This document shows, piece after piece, positions 63,771 through 64,000 of a stretch of 64,000 bases of DNA. The position numbers and the translations under genes were made by a program. The DNA is taken from positions 108,172 through 172,171 of the forward strand of contig JAOTYE010000007.1 of NCBI GenBank assembly GCA_029862045.1. Reading direction: 5' to 3'. Under the pieces are notes generated by a model. The model searched no databases and was not told the DNA's origin. It saw nothing but the letters and a program-made list of their open reading frames with translations. The first letter of the stretch is position 1. Each line of letters opens with the position of its first letter. This DNA is from Gammaproteobacteria bacterium. GTDB lineage: Bacteria; Pseudomonadota; Gammaproteobacteria; Steroidobacterales; Woeseiaceae.

Positions 63771-64000
63771 ATGGAGAATTTCAATGTGCAATGGCAAGAC
63801 TGGCGCACTCTTTTCGAACGACGGAGCACACGACCACTTCCGGTGCCGGACAATCTGTCCGTGTACTCAAACCTGCCAGAGTCTCTGGCGAAGTCGCTGG
63901 CGATCTTTCAGCTGGGAGAGTCGGGCGGCGGAACCATCATCAAACAAGCTCGTGGCAGTAGCCTGCCGCAGATTGACGCCAACTACGCCGAGGCAATGGC
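63771..64000 (+). CDS. Unknown protein, 3' end beyond the window (possible ferritin-like family)
   Basis: ATG 63771, open to the last base: MENFNVQWQDWRTLFERRST and on to NYAEAMA, about 76 residues. The segment SLAKSLAIFQLGESGGG, with a helical repeat and the GESGGGT turn, is vaguely reminiscent of ferritin-like proteins, but this is a weak impression. An overlapping ATG at 63767 in another frame closes after 64 codons and looks less protein-like. ACGGGGC lies upstream. The 103-bp gap after the M16 gene shows nothing else. Confidence 0.5.
   Translation, partial: MENFNVQWQDWRTLFERRSTRPLPVPDNLSVYSNLPESLAKSLAIFQLGESGGGTIIKQARGSSLPQIDANYAEAM

Noticed and set aside
63767..63961. 64-codon open frame starting at 63767
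   Set aside because: It overlaps the more protein-like frame at 63771 that remains open to the window end, and its amino-acid composition (TTEHTTTSGAGQSV) looks random.
1..64000. CRISPR arrays, insertion sequences, prophage genes
   Set aside because: No regularly spaced direct repeats, no transposase, integrase or cas-like protein sequence was seen in any frame.

Overview
The window is a 64 kb stretch of a gammaproteobacterial chromosome: moderately GC-rich, densely packed, with no intact mobile element, CRISPR array or rRNA. Support comes from the order uvrC-pgsA-tRNA-Gly(GCC)-tRNA-Cys(GCA)-tRNA-Leu(UAA), which matches E. coli uvrC-pgsA-glyW-cysT-leuZ, from a PhoP/PhoQ-like pair, a complete System I cytochrome c maturation operon (ccmABCDEFGHI), and RluE, CrcB, MazG and NudL-type housekeeping genes. 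Two large TonB-dependent receptors, an SdsA-type alkylsulfatase, a PhoD phosphatase and a Tat-exported molybdenum hydroxylase suggest an aerobic, probably aquatic or sediment heterotroph. That lifestyle is inference; the genus cannot be named from sequence alone.

Layout. 1-8.5 kb: truncated fumarase, Nudix CoA pyrophosphatase, MazG, a glycine-zipper envelope protein, a PepSY-like protein with a PhoPQ-like two-component system, a slipin/NfeD membrane pair and a single-domain asparaginase. 8.5-13.5 kb: a REP-like inverted repeat, a two-gene lysine/aminoadipate degradation operon, class II DAHP synthase and RluE. 13.6-18.1 kb: isocitrate dehydrogenase, family 5 uracil-DNA glycosylase, UvrC, PgsA, tRNA-Gly. 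18.1-20.3 kb: an altered tRNA region. A BNR-propeller lipoprotein lies between tRNA-Gly and tRNA-Cys, and a 26-bp copy of the tRNA-Leu 3' end lies 191 bp downstream of the original, like the scar of an integrated element. 20.6-25.9 kb: TonB receptor, small four-cysteine protein, thymidine kinase and an AAA-FHA fusion. 26.2-32.8 kb: the ccm operon. 32.8-42.7 kb: a thioesterase, nitronate monooxygenase and crcB; a PLP decarboxylase; a fatty acid hydroxylase; then RidA, DUF2147, PhoD phosphatase, YcaQ-type glycosylase, pirin and a lipoprotein. 42.7-47.2 kb: a lipid locus (DUF3108 and DUF374 acyltransferase on one strand; fatty acyl-AMP ligase-ACP and KAS III on the other). 47.4-48.8 kb: small genes, one behind a textbook class II CRP promoter, and a PrsW protease. 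48.9-56.3 kb: Mo-hydroxylase pair, second TonB receptor, alkylsulfatase. 56.3-64 kb: MocR regulator divergent from a 57-aa gene plus EamA exporter, malic enzyme, M16 peptidase lipoprotein, and the start of an unfinished gene.

The genes most worth attention are the small unlisted ones (CcmD; the 57-, 59- and 39-residue proteins; the truncated last gene), the rearranged tRNA locus, the FAAL-ACP/KAS III locus and the unusual gene junctions, where convergent neighbours share a palindromic CTAG stop or end inside a repeat.
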